Shown: positions 40,837 to 50,929, numbered from the stretch's first letter. The stretch is DNA of 64,000 nt from Gammaproteobacteria bacterium (GCA_021324305.1 JAJPJI010000021.1:62001-126000), one strand, 5' to 3'. Translations and numbers: made by a program. Notes: generated by a model from the sequence alone, not told the origin.

Positions 40837-41955
40837 ATGAGTACGAAGCGACAAGAGATTCATGCGTTAACCGGGGTGCGCGGCATCGCCGCCACAGTGG
40901 TGATGTTCTATCATTTTAATGCCAGTGCCTTGATGACAGGTGTGGCAGCCACCATGCTTGGTCATGGTTATCTCATGGTTGATTTGTTCCTGATCTTGTC
41001 CGGTTTTATCATTGCGATGGTGTATGGGCGCAAGTTTGAGCAAAATATCAATTCCGAGGATTTTAAAAATTTCCTCATTCGTCGGATCGCGCGTATCTAT
41101 CCACTGTATGTTATCACAACACTGACGGCTGCAGCCCTGGTGGCGTCCGGCTGGATGGATCACTGGGCTGGTCCTGAAATTCCGGTTTCCACACTCGTTG
41201 ATCTTACGATGCTGCAAAGCATATTACACATTCCAAGTCTGGATACACCGGGATGGTCTGTGAGTGCCGAATGGGTAGCGAACCTGCTCTTTCCCTTGCT
41301 CGCATTATTATGCATGCGACTTTCATGGCGATGGATAGGGTTGGTTGCCGCTATCGCATTTGCAACGTTGCCATTTATTTCCATGCTTCCGGCGTTAATT
41401 GATGAACCCAAACGCGCTGGAATACTGGATATCTGGAATTATGAGACAGTTTATCCAGTGATTCGCTGTATCGCTGATTTTACTCTGGGTATTATTGTGT
41501 TCCGCGTGTCGCATCTTGGCTGGATAAAAAATATAACTGCGTTTAAATTCACGGCACCAATTTTATTACTGCTCATACTTGGACTAATGACAATCAAATC
41601 GGCTGATGTGTGGATTGTTGCATTATTCCCGGTGTTTATTTTGGCGCTTATTCCTGGAAATAACATTGTTTCACGCATGTTGAGCACACGGCCGATTTAC
41701 AAGCTGGGTGAGTTATCTTATGCAATTTATCTGATCCATAATCAGATGAATTATTTTATCCTGGCGTTAGCCAGGCAGCTTGAATCGTTCGGATTAAGTC
41801 AGACCAGCGCTCATGTGGCTGCCATGTTTGTATTTGTCGGATTCGTCATTTTGCTAGCTGATTTTTCATATCGATTGATCGAAAAGCCGGCTCGTCACTG
41901 GATAAATGGATTTGTAATTAAAAAACATCAGGTTGCCTATCAGGTAACCGGGTAA
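40837..41955 (+). CDS. Acyltransferase family 3 (OafA/YrhL-like)
   Basis: EIHALTGVRGIAATVVMFYHF, GYLMVDLFLILSGFIIAMVYG, LRRIARIYPLY-like IRRIARIYPLYV; multiple TM segments. Confidence 0.88.
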   Translation: MSTKRQEIHALTGVRGIAATVVMFYHFNASALMTGVAATMLGHGYLMVDLFLILSGFIIAMVYGRKFEQNINSEDFKNFLIRRIARIYPLYVITTLTAAALVASGWMDHWAGPEIPVSTLVDLTMLQSILHIPSLDTPGWSVSAEWVANLLFPLLALLCMRLSWRWIGLVAAIAFATLPFISMLPALIDEPKRAGILDIWNYETVYPVIRCIADFTLGIIVFRVSHLGWIKNITAFKFTAPILLLLILGLMTIKSADVWIVALFPVFILALIPGNNIVSRMLSTRPIYKLGELSYAIYLIHNQMNYFILALARQLESFGLSQTSAHVAAMFVFVGFVILLADFSYRLIEKPARHWINGFVIKKHQVAYQVTG

Positions 41956-41998
41956 TCCAGCATCCAGTCAACCATTATTAACAAAGGAAGAAATAAAC

Positions 41999-43444
41999 AT
42001 GCAATGCAGAGAAAAAGATGATCGTCCCGAATCAAATATTGTACCTGACCTTTCTGATGAATTAGCGATATGTGTCAGTCAGGTAGTTAACAATGCAATC
42101 AAGGATGGCAATATCGTGGGCGCAAATATCATCGTTGCCCAGCATGGTAATGTGATCTTACGCTATGCATCAGGATATGCTGACCGGGAAACAGGACGCG
42201 TGGTGACTGAAAAGACCATGTTTCGTCTCGCAAGCATGACTAAACCAATTGTATCAGCAGCTGCACTGGCATTGGTCGAACAGGGGATACTGCATCTGGA
42301 CAAACCCATAGTTAAATGGTTGCCGTATTTTACCCCCAGACTGAATGATGGAGAAGCGCCTGTTATAACCTTGCGGCATTTACTGACGCACACATCCGGA
42401 CTGAGTTACGGTTTTCTTTCAAATGATAATGAACCCTATCGCAAGTATGGCGTCTCTGACGGCATTGATGAAACCGTATTATCGCTGGAAGATAATCTGC
42501 GTCGTCTGGTGTCGGTGCCATTGCAATTTAAACCCGGTACATCGTGGTGTTATTCACTGGCAACGGATGTTGTAGGCGCAATCATGGAGAGTGCTTGCGG
42601 TAAACCATTGCCGGAAATTGTTGAACAATATGTGACTGGTCCGCTTGGCATGGCAGATACGAAGTTTTTTGTTAAGGACACCAGTCGACTTGCCAAGGCA
42701 TATGCCGATGATGGTGAAGGAAGGGTTCCGCGACCCATGGGGATTGCTGATACAGTGATGCTGCCAGGTTGTGGTCCGATTCGCTATGCGCCGGGCAGAA
42801 TTACCAATCCTCAAGCCTATCCGTCTGGTGGTGCCGGCATGGTAGGTACCGCGGAAGACTATATCAAATTTCTGGAAGCCATACGCAAGGGTGGGGCACC
42901 AATTTTGTCTAAAGAGTCAGTCAGACTGCTTACCGAAGATATGGTGCAGGGATTTGATGTGGCAGCAGCGGGCCCTGGTTTTGGTTTTGGAATGGGTTTC
43001 GCGGTAGTGCGTAATTCAGTTCAGGCAAACACGCCTAGATATCCAGGCAGTTTTGAGTGGGGCGGAGTCTATGGCACGAAAATGTTTGTTGACCCGGAAG
43101 CCGGTTTATCAGTGGTCATGCTGACTAACACGGCATTGCATGGATTGATTGGTCCATTTCCGGCGAATATCACTCGTGCAGTATATGATACGCTCGGTCT
43201 TGAAAATCGTTTGTCGCCTGCGAATACTGCAAAAACAACCAACCTGTTAACGTTCACCCAGACATCATTGGGATTATTTCATAACAATGATGGCGTGGAA
43301 TCGAGCAAAACCGCATTAACGAGTCTTGCATTGGTGAAAAGAGAGTGTACAGAAGGTAATGCCACAAAAGCCACAACTGGCAGTCATGAGTCAGGTGATG
43401 CTGAAGATTATGAGCACTGCAACAGGCGCAACTATTGCAGTTGA
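41999..43444 (+). CDS. Serine hydrolase / beta-lactamase-fold esterase (family VIII type), paralog 1 with C-terminal extension
   Basis: FRLASMTKPIVSAA (SxxK), WCYSLATDVVG, FEWGGVYGTKMFVDP. Confidence 0.87.
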   Translation: MQCREKDDRPESNIVPDLSDELAICVSQVVNNAIKDGNIVGANIIVAQHGNVILRYASGYADRETGRVVTEKTMFRLASMTKPIVSAAALALVEQGILHLDKPIVKWLPYFTPRLNDGEAPVITLRHLLTHTSGLSYGFLSNDNEPYRKYGVSDGIDETVLSLEDNLRRLVSVPLQFKPGTSWCYSLATDVVGAIMESACGKPLPEIVEQYVTGPLGMADTKFFVKDTSRLAKAYADDGEGRVPRPMGIADTVMLPGCGPIRYAPGRITNPQAYPSGGAGMVGTAEDYIKFLEAIRKGGAPILSKESVRLLTEDMVQGFDVAAAGPGFGFGMGFAVVRNSVQANTPRYPGSFEWGGVYGTKMFVDPEAGLSVVMLTNTALHGLIGPFPANITRAVYDTLGLENRLSPANTAKTTNLLTFTQTSLGLFHNNDGVESSKTALTSLALVKRECTEGNATKATTGSHESGDAEDYEHCNRRNYCS

Positions 43445-43494
43445 TCGATAATTATAAATCGAACTAGCTAAACAAATTAAGATGAGGAAGTGTT

Positions 43495-44697
43495 ATGGAA
43501 ATATGTGCAGCAAACTGTGTTCACCAGGTGATCGAAGATGCAGTCTCCGCCGGACGTATTGTCGGTGCGAGTGTGATCGTCGCGCAGCATGGTGAAGTGA
43601 TACTCGAACACCATACAGGCTGGGCTGACCGGGAAGAAAAACGGCCTGTTACTGAAGAAACGATTTTCCGTCTCGCAAGCATGACCAAGCCGATTGTTAG
43701 TGCGGCAACCCTGGCCCTGGTTGAAAAAGATGTGTTGAGTCTTGATACACCAATTAGCTGTTGGCTGCCGGCATTTACCCCGCGCCTGTCTAATGGCAAT
43801 CAAGCGGTGATTACCTTGCGGCATTTGCTGACGCATACGGCCGGGCTGACTTATGGGTTTCTTTTTGCAGAAAATAATCCTCTGCAATCAGCAGGTGTGT
43901 CTGATGGTATTGACGAATCTGTTTTATCACTGGATGACAATCTGGAGCGGCTCGCGACTGTTCCCTTGATGTTTGCGCCTGGAACTTCCTGGTGTTATTC
44001 ATTGGCAACGGATGTGCTTGGCGCTGTATTGGAACGGGCTTGCAATCAACCCTTGCCGCAGATTATTGAAGAATGGGTCACGGGTCCGCTGGGCATGAAA
44101 GATACGACTTTTCATCTGTCCAGTCATGAGCGTCTTGCGAAAGCCTATGCTGACAGCCATGAAGCAAACGGCAGCGCTCGGGTTATGCAGAATAAAGATA
44201 AAGTGTTACTCGAAGGCTGCGGCTATATTCATTACGCTCCCGGCCGTATCACCAATAAACAGGCATATCCATCAGCGGGTGCCGGTATGGCAGGGACAGC
44301 GAGAGATTATCTGATATTTCTGGAAGCGCTACGCAATGGCGGCCAGCCAATTCTGAGCCGGCAGTCGGTAGACTTGTTGACCAGCGATGCGGTGAAGGAC
44401 TTTGACGTGCCTGCAGCAGGACCAGGTTTTGGCTTCAGTATGGGCTTCGCGGTTGTTCGTGATTCGCAGACAGCGAACACGCCGCGTCATGCAGGCAGTT
44501 ATGATTGGGGTGGTGTGTATGGCACCAAGATGTTTGTTGATCCTGAAATCGGCTTGTCCGCAGTCATGCTTACAAATACGGCGCTCGAAGGGTTGACAGG
44601 CAAATTTTCAAATGATGTGACGAGAGCCATCTACGATAACCTGGAAATCCACGAAGCCGATCATTATCCAGGAACAGCATGTAATGAATACCGTTAA
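43495..44697 (+). CDS. Serine hydrolase / beta-lactamase-fold esterase (family VIII type), paralog 2
   Basis: FRLASMTKPIVSAA, WCYSLATDVLG, YDWGGVYGTKMFVDP; tandem duplicate of the preceding gene. Confidence 0.87.
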   Translation: MEICAANCVHQVIEDAVSAGRIVGASVIVAQHGEVILEHHTGWADREEKRPVTEETIFRLASMTKPIVSAATLALVEKDVLSLDTPISCWLPAFTPRLSNGNQAVITLRHLLTHTAGLTYGFLFAENNPLQSAGVSDGIDESVLSLDDNLERLATVPLMFAPGTSWCYSLATDVLGAVLERACNQPLPQIIEEWVTGPLGMKDTTFHLSSHERLAKAYADSHEANGSARVMQNKDKVLLEGCGYIHYAPGRITNKQAYPSAGAGMAGTARDYLIFLEALRNGGQPILSRQSVDLLTSDAVKDFDVPAAGPGFGFSMGFAVVRDSQTANTPRHAGSYDWGGVYGTKMFVDPEIGLSAVMLTNTALEGLTGKFSNDVTRAIYDNLEIHEADHYPGTACNEYR

Positions 44698-45928
44698 TGA
44701 GCATGTCATGTCTTCAATGATTAATCGGGAAAAGGGCCATACTGGTTCAGGTACAGACTGGTTTTCAGTTATCGTGCTGACTGTTGCGGCAATTGTGTTT
44801 GTGACTGCGGAATTACTGCCCGTTGGTATCATTCCTGAAATCAGCATGAGCTTTAATGAATCTATTGGAAAAGTTGGCTTGATGGTCACCGGCTATGCCT
44901 GGACAGTTGCTGCATCAGCAGTGTTGATCACTGCCTGGCTTGCGCCACTGGAGCGGCGCGCCTTGCTGCTGATTATTACCTTGTTATTTGCTGCTGCAAA
45001 TTTGCTGGTTGCCTGCTCAGCCTCTTTATACTGGCTATTCTTCGCACGAATAATTGGCGCATTCAGCCATGGGGTGTTTTGGTCAAGTGTGGGGCCATTG
45101 TGTGTCCGTCTGTCAAACAGTTCATCCAAAGCCAGAATTACCGCATTTGTGTTTGGCGGTATCGCAATCGCAACAGTGATTGCTGTGCCTGCAGGTACGC
45201 TGCTCGCGCAATGGCTGGGATGGCGTTATGCCTTTGGATCAATTGCCTTGACCAGTTTCATGATAGCTGCGGCTGTCGCGTTACGCTTTCCTGTATTGCG
45301 AAGTGAAAGCCGCAGTAACTTGCATCAATTACCTGTGTTGCTACGTCATCCTCTGATAAGACGATTATGTCCGGCCACCGCATTGGCATTGACTGGGCAT
45401 TTCTGTGCGTTTACCTATATCAGCCCGCTACTCGAGAAAAATATCGGGATTGCCTACGATCATCTCGCTGTCTACCTGTTTCTTTTCGGCGCAGCAGGAG
45501 TGGCGGGCAATGTACTGGCGGGGATGCTGAAAGACCATCAGTTGAGGCGTGCTGCACAAGGCATTATGGCTGCCATGGCAACAGTTATTATTCTTTGTGC
45601 CTGTATCCCGATGTACTCTTATCTGATTGCAGCGTTATTGATGATAGTGTGGGGTGCGGGTATTTGCCTTTTGACTGTGGCGCTTCAATCATTGATTCTG
45701 ACCCTGCCTTCCGGTTTAACTGATGCTGCATCTGCAATGTACGTGACAATGTTCAATACAGGCATAGGCGGAGGAGCATTGCTGGGTGGTTTGCTGGTTG
45801 ATCATATGCCGACCTCGTCCGTTGCCTGGACTGGCGGTGCTGTTTTGCTGCTTGCTGCAATCGTGATTGGATTGCCAATAAAATCGTATCAGCCTGTGAC
45901 AATATTAACGAACACTGAAACTGACTAG
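44684..45928 (+). CDS. MFS transporter (sugar/drug efflux type)
   Basis: About 12 hydrophobic segments; FVTAELLPVGIIPEIS, RIIGAFSHGVFWSSVGPLCVRL, MYVTMFNTGIGGGALLGGLLVD. Confidence 0.88.
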   Translation: MNTVNEHVMSSMINREKGHTGSGTDWFSVIVLTVAAIVFVTAELLPVGIIPEISMSFNESIGKVGLMVTGYAWTVAASAVLITAWLAPLERRALLLIITLLFAAANLLVACSASLYWLFFARIIGAFSHGVFWSSVGPLCVRLSNSSSKARITAFVFGGIAIATVIAVPAGTLLAQWLGWRYAFGSIALTSFMIAAAVALRFPVLRSESRSNLHQLPVLLRHPLIRRLCPATALALTGHFCAFTYISPLLEKNIGIAYDHLAVYLFLFGAAGVAGNVLAGMLKDHQLRRAAQGIMAAMATVIILCACIPMYSYLIAALLMIVWGAGICLLTVALQSLILTLPSGLTDAASAMYVTMFNTGIGGGALLGGLLVDHMPTSSVAWTGGAVLLLAAIVIGLPIKSYQPVTILTNTETD

Positions 45929-45968
45929 CATATTATTAATCACCTTATTAAAAACCGGAGTGAGTGGT

Positions 45969-47168
45969 ATGAGTAATCCGATAACCAAAGATTTGAAGTC
46001 ATCTGCAATACGCGTGGGAATGATTGGTGCCGGGTATATGGTCAAATTGCACAGTCTGTCCATGCGAAATCTCGCTGCCTTGACCAATCATCCGCAGGAC
46101 AGATTTGAACTGGTGCGCCTGGTGGATAACAATGCTGAGCTCGCGCAACAGGAAGCCGCACGTTGGGGATGGAAACACGCGGATAATGATTGGCGCACCG
46201 TGACGAGAAGCGCGGATATTGATCTGGTAGATATCGCTACTCCTAATGATTGCCATTATGAAATGTGTCTGGACGCATTTGCGAATGGCAAACATGTTTT
46301 ATGCGAAAAACCCCTGGCAATGGACAGGCATCAGGCTGCGGAAATGGCACGTAAAGCCAAGGCATCAGGCAAAGTTCACATGGTTAACTTTACCTATCGC
46401 GCCTGGCCTGCAATCGCGCAAGCACGTCAAATTATTCAGGAAGGCGGGATTGGAAACATCCGTCATTTTGAAGGTCATTTTTTTCAGGATCATAACAATG
46501 ACCAAACCATTCCGCTGCATTGGCGTTTTCGCAAACAGCACGCTGGCGCTGGCGCGTTAGGTGATGTCGGTTCTCACATCATTGACCTTGCCAGGTTTTT
46601 GGTAGGAGAAGTGGCAAGTGTGGCTGCGTTGACGCAATGCTATATTCCGCAGCGCCCTTTGCCAAACGACCGCTCACAAATTGGTTCTGTCGACGTGGAT
46701 GATCTTGCTGTAGCGTTAATTCGATTTGAAAATGGTGCAAGCGGCACGATCAAGGCAAGCTGGGCATTGCCTGGGTTTAAAAACGATGTTTATTTTGTCG
46801 TTGTCGGCGACAAGGGAGCGCTGCGGTTTAGCTGGGAACGCAGTAATGAATTGCAACTATTCGATGGCAGTGATGCGCCGCAAGTATCCGGATATCGTAC
46901 CGTCTTGCTTGGTCGTGCTCATCCAGGTGCGGAATTATTCTGGTTTCCGGCGCTGGGCGGTGATTTGGGAGTAGGTGTTACCGCACAGGGAATGGGTTAT
47001 GGCGAAGCATTTACACTGAGTTTCCGTCATTATGCGAATGCGCTGCAGCGCGGAGAGTCGCCTGCGCCAAATTTTGTTGACGGATTACGCTGCTGCGAAA
47101 TTATCGATGCAATCCTGACATCGGCTGCTGAAGGACGCTGGATTGATGTTGAAAAAACAGTGATCTAG
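45969..47168 (+). CDS. Gfo/Idh/MocA family oxidoreductase
   Basis: IRVGMIGAGYMVKLHS, DIDLVDIATPNDCHYEMCLDAFANGKHVLCEKPLA, GDVGSHIIDLARF. Confidence 0.92.
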   Translation: MSNPITKDLKSSAIRVGMIGAGYMVKLHSLSMRNLAALTNHPQDRFELVRLVDNNAELAQQEAARWGWKHADNDWRTVTRSADIDLVDIATPNDCHYEMCLDAFANGKHVLCEKPLAMDRHQAAEMARKAKASGKVHMVNFTYRAWPAIAQARQIIQEGGIGNIRHFEGHFFQDHNNDQTIPLHWRFRKQHAGAGALGDVGSHIIDLARFLVGEVASVAALTQCYIPQRPLPNDRSQIGSVDVDDLAVALIRFENGASGTIKASWALPGFKNDVYFVVVGDKGALRFSWERSNELQLFDGSDAPQVSGYRTVLLGRAHPGAELFWFPALGGDLGVGVTAQGMGYGEAFTLSFRHYANALQRGESPAPNFVDGLRCCEIIDAILTSAAEGRWIDVEKTVI

Positions 47169-47220
47169 CCTTCATAAAATCAGCTTAATGAGAGACACGT
47201 CTATATGACTGCTGCTGGTT

Positions 47221-47496
47221 TTATTGTTGTTCAACATGCTTAGGCGAATATAAATCCGGAAAGACATCCGGTGACTGGATGTCTTCATCCCGCAACTTCA
47301 AACTGATGGATTGAAAATTATTTACGACATGATGTTTGTTATCCATTCCAGGAATGGGAACAATATGGGTTCCTTTTGCCATAAGCCATGCGAGGGAAAT
47401 GGCATAACTGGATGCCTGGTATTTTGCGATCAGCGGTTGATAGAATTCAGATCGGGCCAGTTGCGAATCTTGCATGAACTGGGTCACCCCAGGCAA
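47221..47496 (-). pseudogene. Aldo/keto reductase C-terminal remnant
   Basis: PLIAKYQASSYAISLAWLMAKGTHIVPIPGMDNKHHVVNNFQSISLKLRDEDI; no N-terminal catalytic portion, upstream replaced by another gene. Confidence 0.65.
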
Positions 47497-48368
47497 TTGA
47501 TAATTATATCAGCCAGGTGAATATATTTGCCCGGATCATCTTTATCTTCAATCGACCAGGCGGCAGCCAATATCAGCCGAATAAATACCCATTGGATGAT
47601 GCGTTGTGTGTGCATGCCGGTTTTCGCGGCAATCAACTCAACTCTGCTTGTGAATAATTCAGTGACATTTCTGTTATTCATCTCGCCGGGATGTATAAAG
47701 TCAAATGCTGCCACCTCAAATTCCGGATCGCCGATAATGCCTTTCGGGTCGATCGCTATCCATTGGGTTCCATGTTTCAGGATATTGTCATGATGTAAGT
47801 CGCCATGTAACAGAATGTTACAGTTGAGTGAATTCACTAGTGCAGACTTTAAAGAACAGGCCTTTTCTAATAAGGAGGAGGGTAGCTGGTCAGATGCGAT
47901 ACGATTGATTGCTTCAAGCCAATCACGGATATGCGCGAAATGATGCTGGATTGGCAATGGATTTGCGTGAAGGTGTTGCATGGTGGCCAGGTAATGGTCG
48001 ATGACATATTCCGCCTGGGCAGGATACAATGATTTGAGCGTGATGCCAGGGATGGCCTGTTGCAATAACAAGGCATTATAGCTTTCATGATAATCAATAA
48101 GCTGCACTGAACCATTACCTGCAAAATGTAATAATGCCAGCATTTCAGCATGAAGGGATTTTCTATCGCAACCTATTTTGAGCACAACCGGCAACGATGA
48201 TGCGCGTATGGCTTTGGCGACGTAGTGATATGTCATGTTGCTGACTGGGGTAATCTCAGTCAAATTCCAGTGCTCGCCAAGCTTGCTTACAGTGGCAGGT
48301 AATTGATCCAGCCAGGTCTTGCCATTTTCAGCAAAAATATTCACGACGTTTTCGGTTAGGGTTTTCAT
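47484..48368 (-). CDS. APH(6)/hydroxyurea-type antibiotic phosphotransferase family protein
   Basis: GKTWLDQLPATVSKLGEHW, LPVVLKIG, ILLHGDLHHDNILKHGTQWIAIDPKGIIGDPEFEVAAF. Confidence 0.85.
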   Translation of the reverse strand: MKTLTENVVNIFAENGKTWLDQLPATVSKLGEHWNLTEITPVSNMTYHYVAKAIRASSLPVVLKIGCDRKSLHAEMLALLHFAGNGSVQLIDYHESYNALLLQQAIPGITLKSLYPAQAEYVIDHYLATMQHLHANPLPIQHHFAHIRDWLEAINRIASDQLPSSLLEKACSLKSALVNSLNCNILLHGDLHHDNILKHGTQWIAIDPKGIIGDPEFEVAAFDFIHPGEMNNRNVTELFTSRVELIAAKTGMHTQRIIQWVFIRLILAAAWSIEDKDDPGKYIHLADIIINCLG

Positions 48369-48564
48369 GTGTGTTTCCACAATCTTATACAGTGATGTTA
48401 TGCAGCTATCATACACTATTCAGGCTGGATCTTGCCGCAGGCAGTCATGGATATAGTCAGACGTGCTCAGGTTGATCTGCTTTAATGCAATATATAGAAT
48501 CAAACATGGGCAATTCTTCCTGAGATTTAACAATGGCCTGCGTGTTCCGGGATGGTGCAGAGTA

Positions 48565-49086
48565 ATGACAATTTTTATTGAAACACAAAGACTGATTATC
48601 AATGTCCCTGTCCTGGCGGATATCGACAACTGGTATGCATTATATGCTGAATCAGATATGCGCGATATTACACGTGAAATTGTAGGGGAGTGGCTTCATC
48701 ATCACATAATCGAATTCAAACAATATGGATTTGGCATGGGTTCCGTCTGTCTTAAGGCAACGAACGAGTTTATAGGCCGTGCAGGCCTGTTTCATTATTA
48801 TGATACTGAGGGGTTGCAGCGCGATATTGAAATCGGCTATGTCATACATAAACATCATTGGAATAAAGGATATGCCAGTGAATTAGCTGTGGCGTTGGTT
48901 GATTGGGGTTTCAGGAATTTAACCATATCGAGATTAATCGCGCTGACGCGGAGAGATAATATCCGATCCCAGCATGTGCTGGAGCGTGCAGGCATGCGCT
49001 ATCTGAAAATGACAGAATCAGACGGCGAAGATTATTTTGAATACCAGATATTGCGCTCCGGCTGGTTAAAAAGGGATAAGCCGTGA
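48565..49086 (+). CDS. GNAT-family acetyltransferase (RimJ/RimL-like)
   Basis: IETQRLII, EIGYVIHKHHWNKGYASELAVALVDWGF, ALTRRDNIRSQHVLERAGM. Confidence 0.88.
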   Translation: MTIFIETQRLIINVPVLADIDNWYALYAESDMRDITREIVGEWLHHHIIEFKQYGFGMGSVCLKATNEFIGRAGLFHYYDTEGLQRDIEIGYVIHKHHWNKGYASELAVALVDWGFRNLTISRLIALTRRDNIRSQHVLERAGMRYLKMTESDGEDYFEYQILRSGWLKRDKP

Positions 49087-49211
49087 CGGCCTGGTGATTC
49101 GATGTAAGTTATTGTTTGTATTGTCTTTAAAATTTGCTGAAGCTTTTTCCGGCTTGAGAATGGATATTATTGTATAATGGTAATTATCGGTAGAGATAAG
49201 GGAGCAGGAAA

Positions 49212-49598
49212 ATGAAAATGCATCTTGTTGCCGCCTCAGTATTATTCTTGTCAGTTGCTTATCTTAATACTGCATATGCTGTTGATGATGACACAATCAA
49301 ATTCATTCATTCAAAAACCAAATCTGAATTTTTTGCAATGTGTAAATCGAAAATTCCTGGAGCGACAGACAGCACATGTAATTGTCTCGCCGGTAATACT
49401 GTCGCTAACATTAATGATGATTCTTTAAAAAAATGTTCGGACAATGATAGTTCCTGTATGTCTAATATTATTACCACTGCTGGCTTGAGTGCGTTTTCCC
49501 AGCAAGGCATTGCAACATGTATGCAGCAGGGCCAGAATGGAAATGCAGGTGGGACTGCGGCGCCTGCATCAGCATCCATGCAGCAAAGTGCTCAATAG
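49212..49598 (+). CDS. Small secreted Cys-rich hypothetical protein
   Basis: Signal peptide MKMHLVAASVLFLSVAYLNTAYA; six Cys in the mature part. Confidence 0.65.
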   Translation: MKMHLVAASVLFLSVAYLNTAYAVDDDTIKFIHSKTKSEFFAMCKSKIPGATDSTCNCLAGNTVANINDDSLKKCSDNDSSCMSNIITTAGLSAFSQQGIATCMQQGQNGNAGGTAAPASASMQQSAQ

Positions 49599-50929
49599 CT
49601 GTGTTTTGAGTTTGAATCAACGCAAGTGAGTTCCGTCTTGTCTGATGCATTGACAGGATTCATTGTAATCCGCTGTCCGATTTCATTCATACTGCACATG
49701 ACGCGTGGATTAAACATGGTATCCATGTGAATTGGTTTCACAGAAACCGCTTTTTGCGCCTGGTTTTTTTGCTGCAATAACTGTGAGGGGAATGCGGAGA
49801 GGTGATATTCATCGCATAATTGTTCATTGGCAAAAAGGTCTGTTTTTATAATATAGTCTGGGTGTAAATCATTACGTGAAAATTTGACAAGTTGAGCCTT
49901 GTTAATATCGATTTCAAAGCAAATATCGGCTTGGCTAGTACGGTGAGGGTTTGTTTCTATCGTTTGCAGAAAATCCGGCAGGGAATCTTGCACAGCCTGA
50001 TGGATTTCCGCCTTGGAAGCCTCTGTACAGTAAGGAAAATATCCTATGGTAGTGGTGATAATGTCTGCTCCATGTTTGGGAATGCCACCGAGCTCGGATA
50101 ATTCAGTGCGCAAGAGCAGAATATCATGATTGATCTTCCATCTGATCCCCAGGCTGCCATTGGGACTTAATGAAATCGAGTCCAGCTCCAACATAAGAAC
50201 CGGATTTTTTTCAATTTTCCGAACAATCTCGATTTCCTTTTTTCGATCCAGCGGTGTAAAAGGTGCTTCCATTTCAATAAGTTTTCGTATGTCTGTTGCC
50301 GGATCCGTAATGGAAAGGACTTTCTTTAATAAATCCGGATTTAATTCCTGAAAAAGATGATCGAGATTGCGCTGCATGATTATTGCTTGCTTGGCTGACT
50401 CAATCTGGATGCGTTCATCTGGTGCTGCTTGATATTGTGAAAATTTCGCGTATAAAAATGATTCAATCAGACATTCATTCCAGCTTTGCAAGTCAGATGC
50501 ATCGATCACCCGCATAGCTATGATGGTTGTGTGTGGATTAAGGATAGGAGCAAACGAGGTTGGTTTGGCAGCCAAGCCGTCTTTATCAACGAATATTCCT
50601 TTACGCAAATCCTGAGAAACGATACCGAGACGTTGAACAATTTTGTCTTGTAATGTCCGGATGGCAGCACCCAGCGTGGAGGACGCATCGTGAAAAACGA
50701 CAATTGTTTCGCCGAATGTTCCGTATAGTTTATTTAATCGGTTAGCTTTGACTTTTTCAGGTTCGATAGGGTTATCTGTATTGATTGCAGGGAGATCTGC
50801 CGCAGGCAATAGCTTGTCATTACTGGATGCATTGATTATATCCAGGGAGCTGAGTATCTTCAGTGTGGAATCATGCGTCAAGTCATGGGAAATTTTAGCA
50901 TCAGTCTGTTTGTTCCTTGCTATTGCCAT
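49592..50929 (-). CDS. Hypothetical protein (445 aa), possible effector
   Basis: Long ORF, no recognised domain. Confidence 0.65.
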   Translation of the reverse strand: MAIARNKQTDAKISHDLTHDSTLKILSSLDIINASSNDKLLPAADLPAINTDNPIEPEKVKANRLNKLYGTFGETIVVFHDASSTLGAAIRTLQDKIVQRLGIVSQDLRKGIFVDKDGLAAKPTSFAPILNPHTTIIAMRVIDASDLQSWNECLIESFLYAKFSQYQAAPDERIQIESAKQAIIMQRNLDHLFQELNPDLLKKVLSITDPATDIRKLIEMEAPFTPLDRKKEIEIVRKIEKNPVLMLELDSISLSPNGSLGIRWKINHDILLLRTELSELGGIPKHGADIITTTIGYFPYCTEASKAEIHQAVQDSLPDFLQTIETNPHRTSQADICFEIDINKAQLVKFSRNDLHPDYIIKTDLFANEQLCDEYHLSAFPSQLLQQKNQAQKAVSVKPIHMDTMFNPRVMCSMNEIGQRITMNPVNASDKTELTCVDSNSKHSY

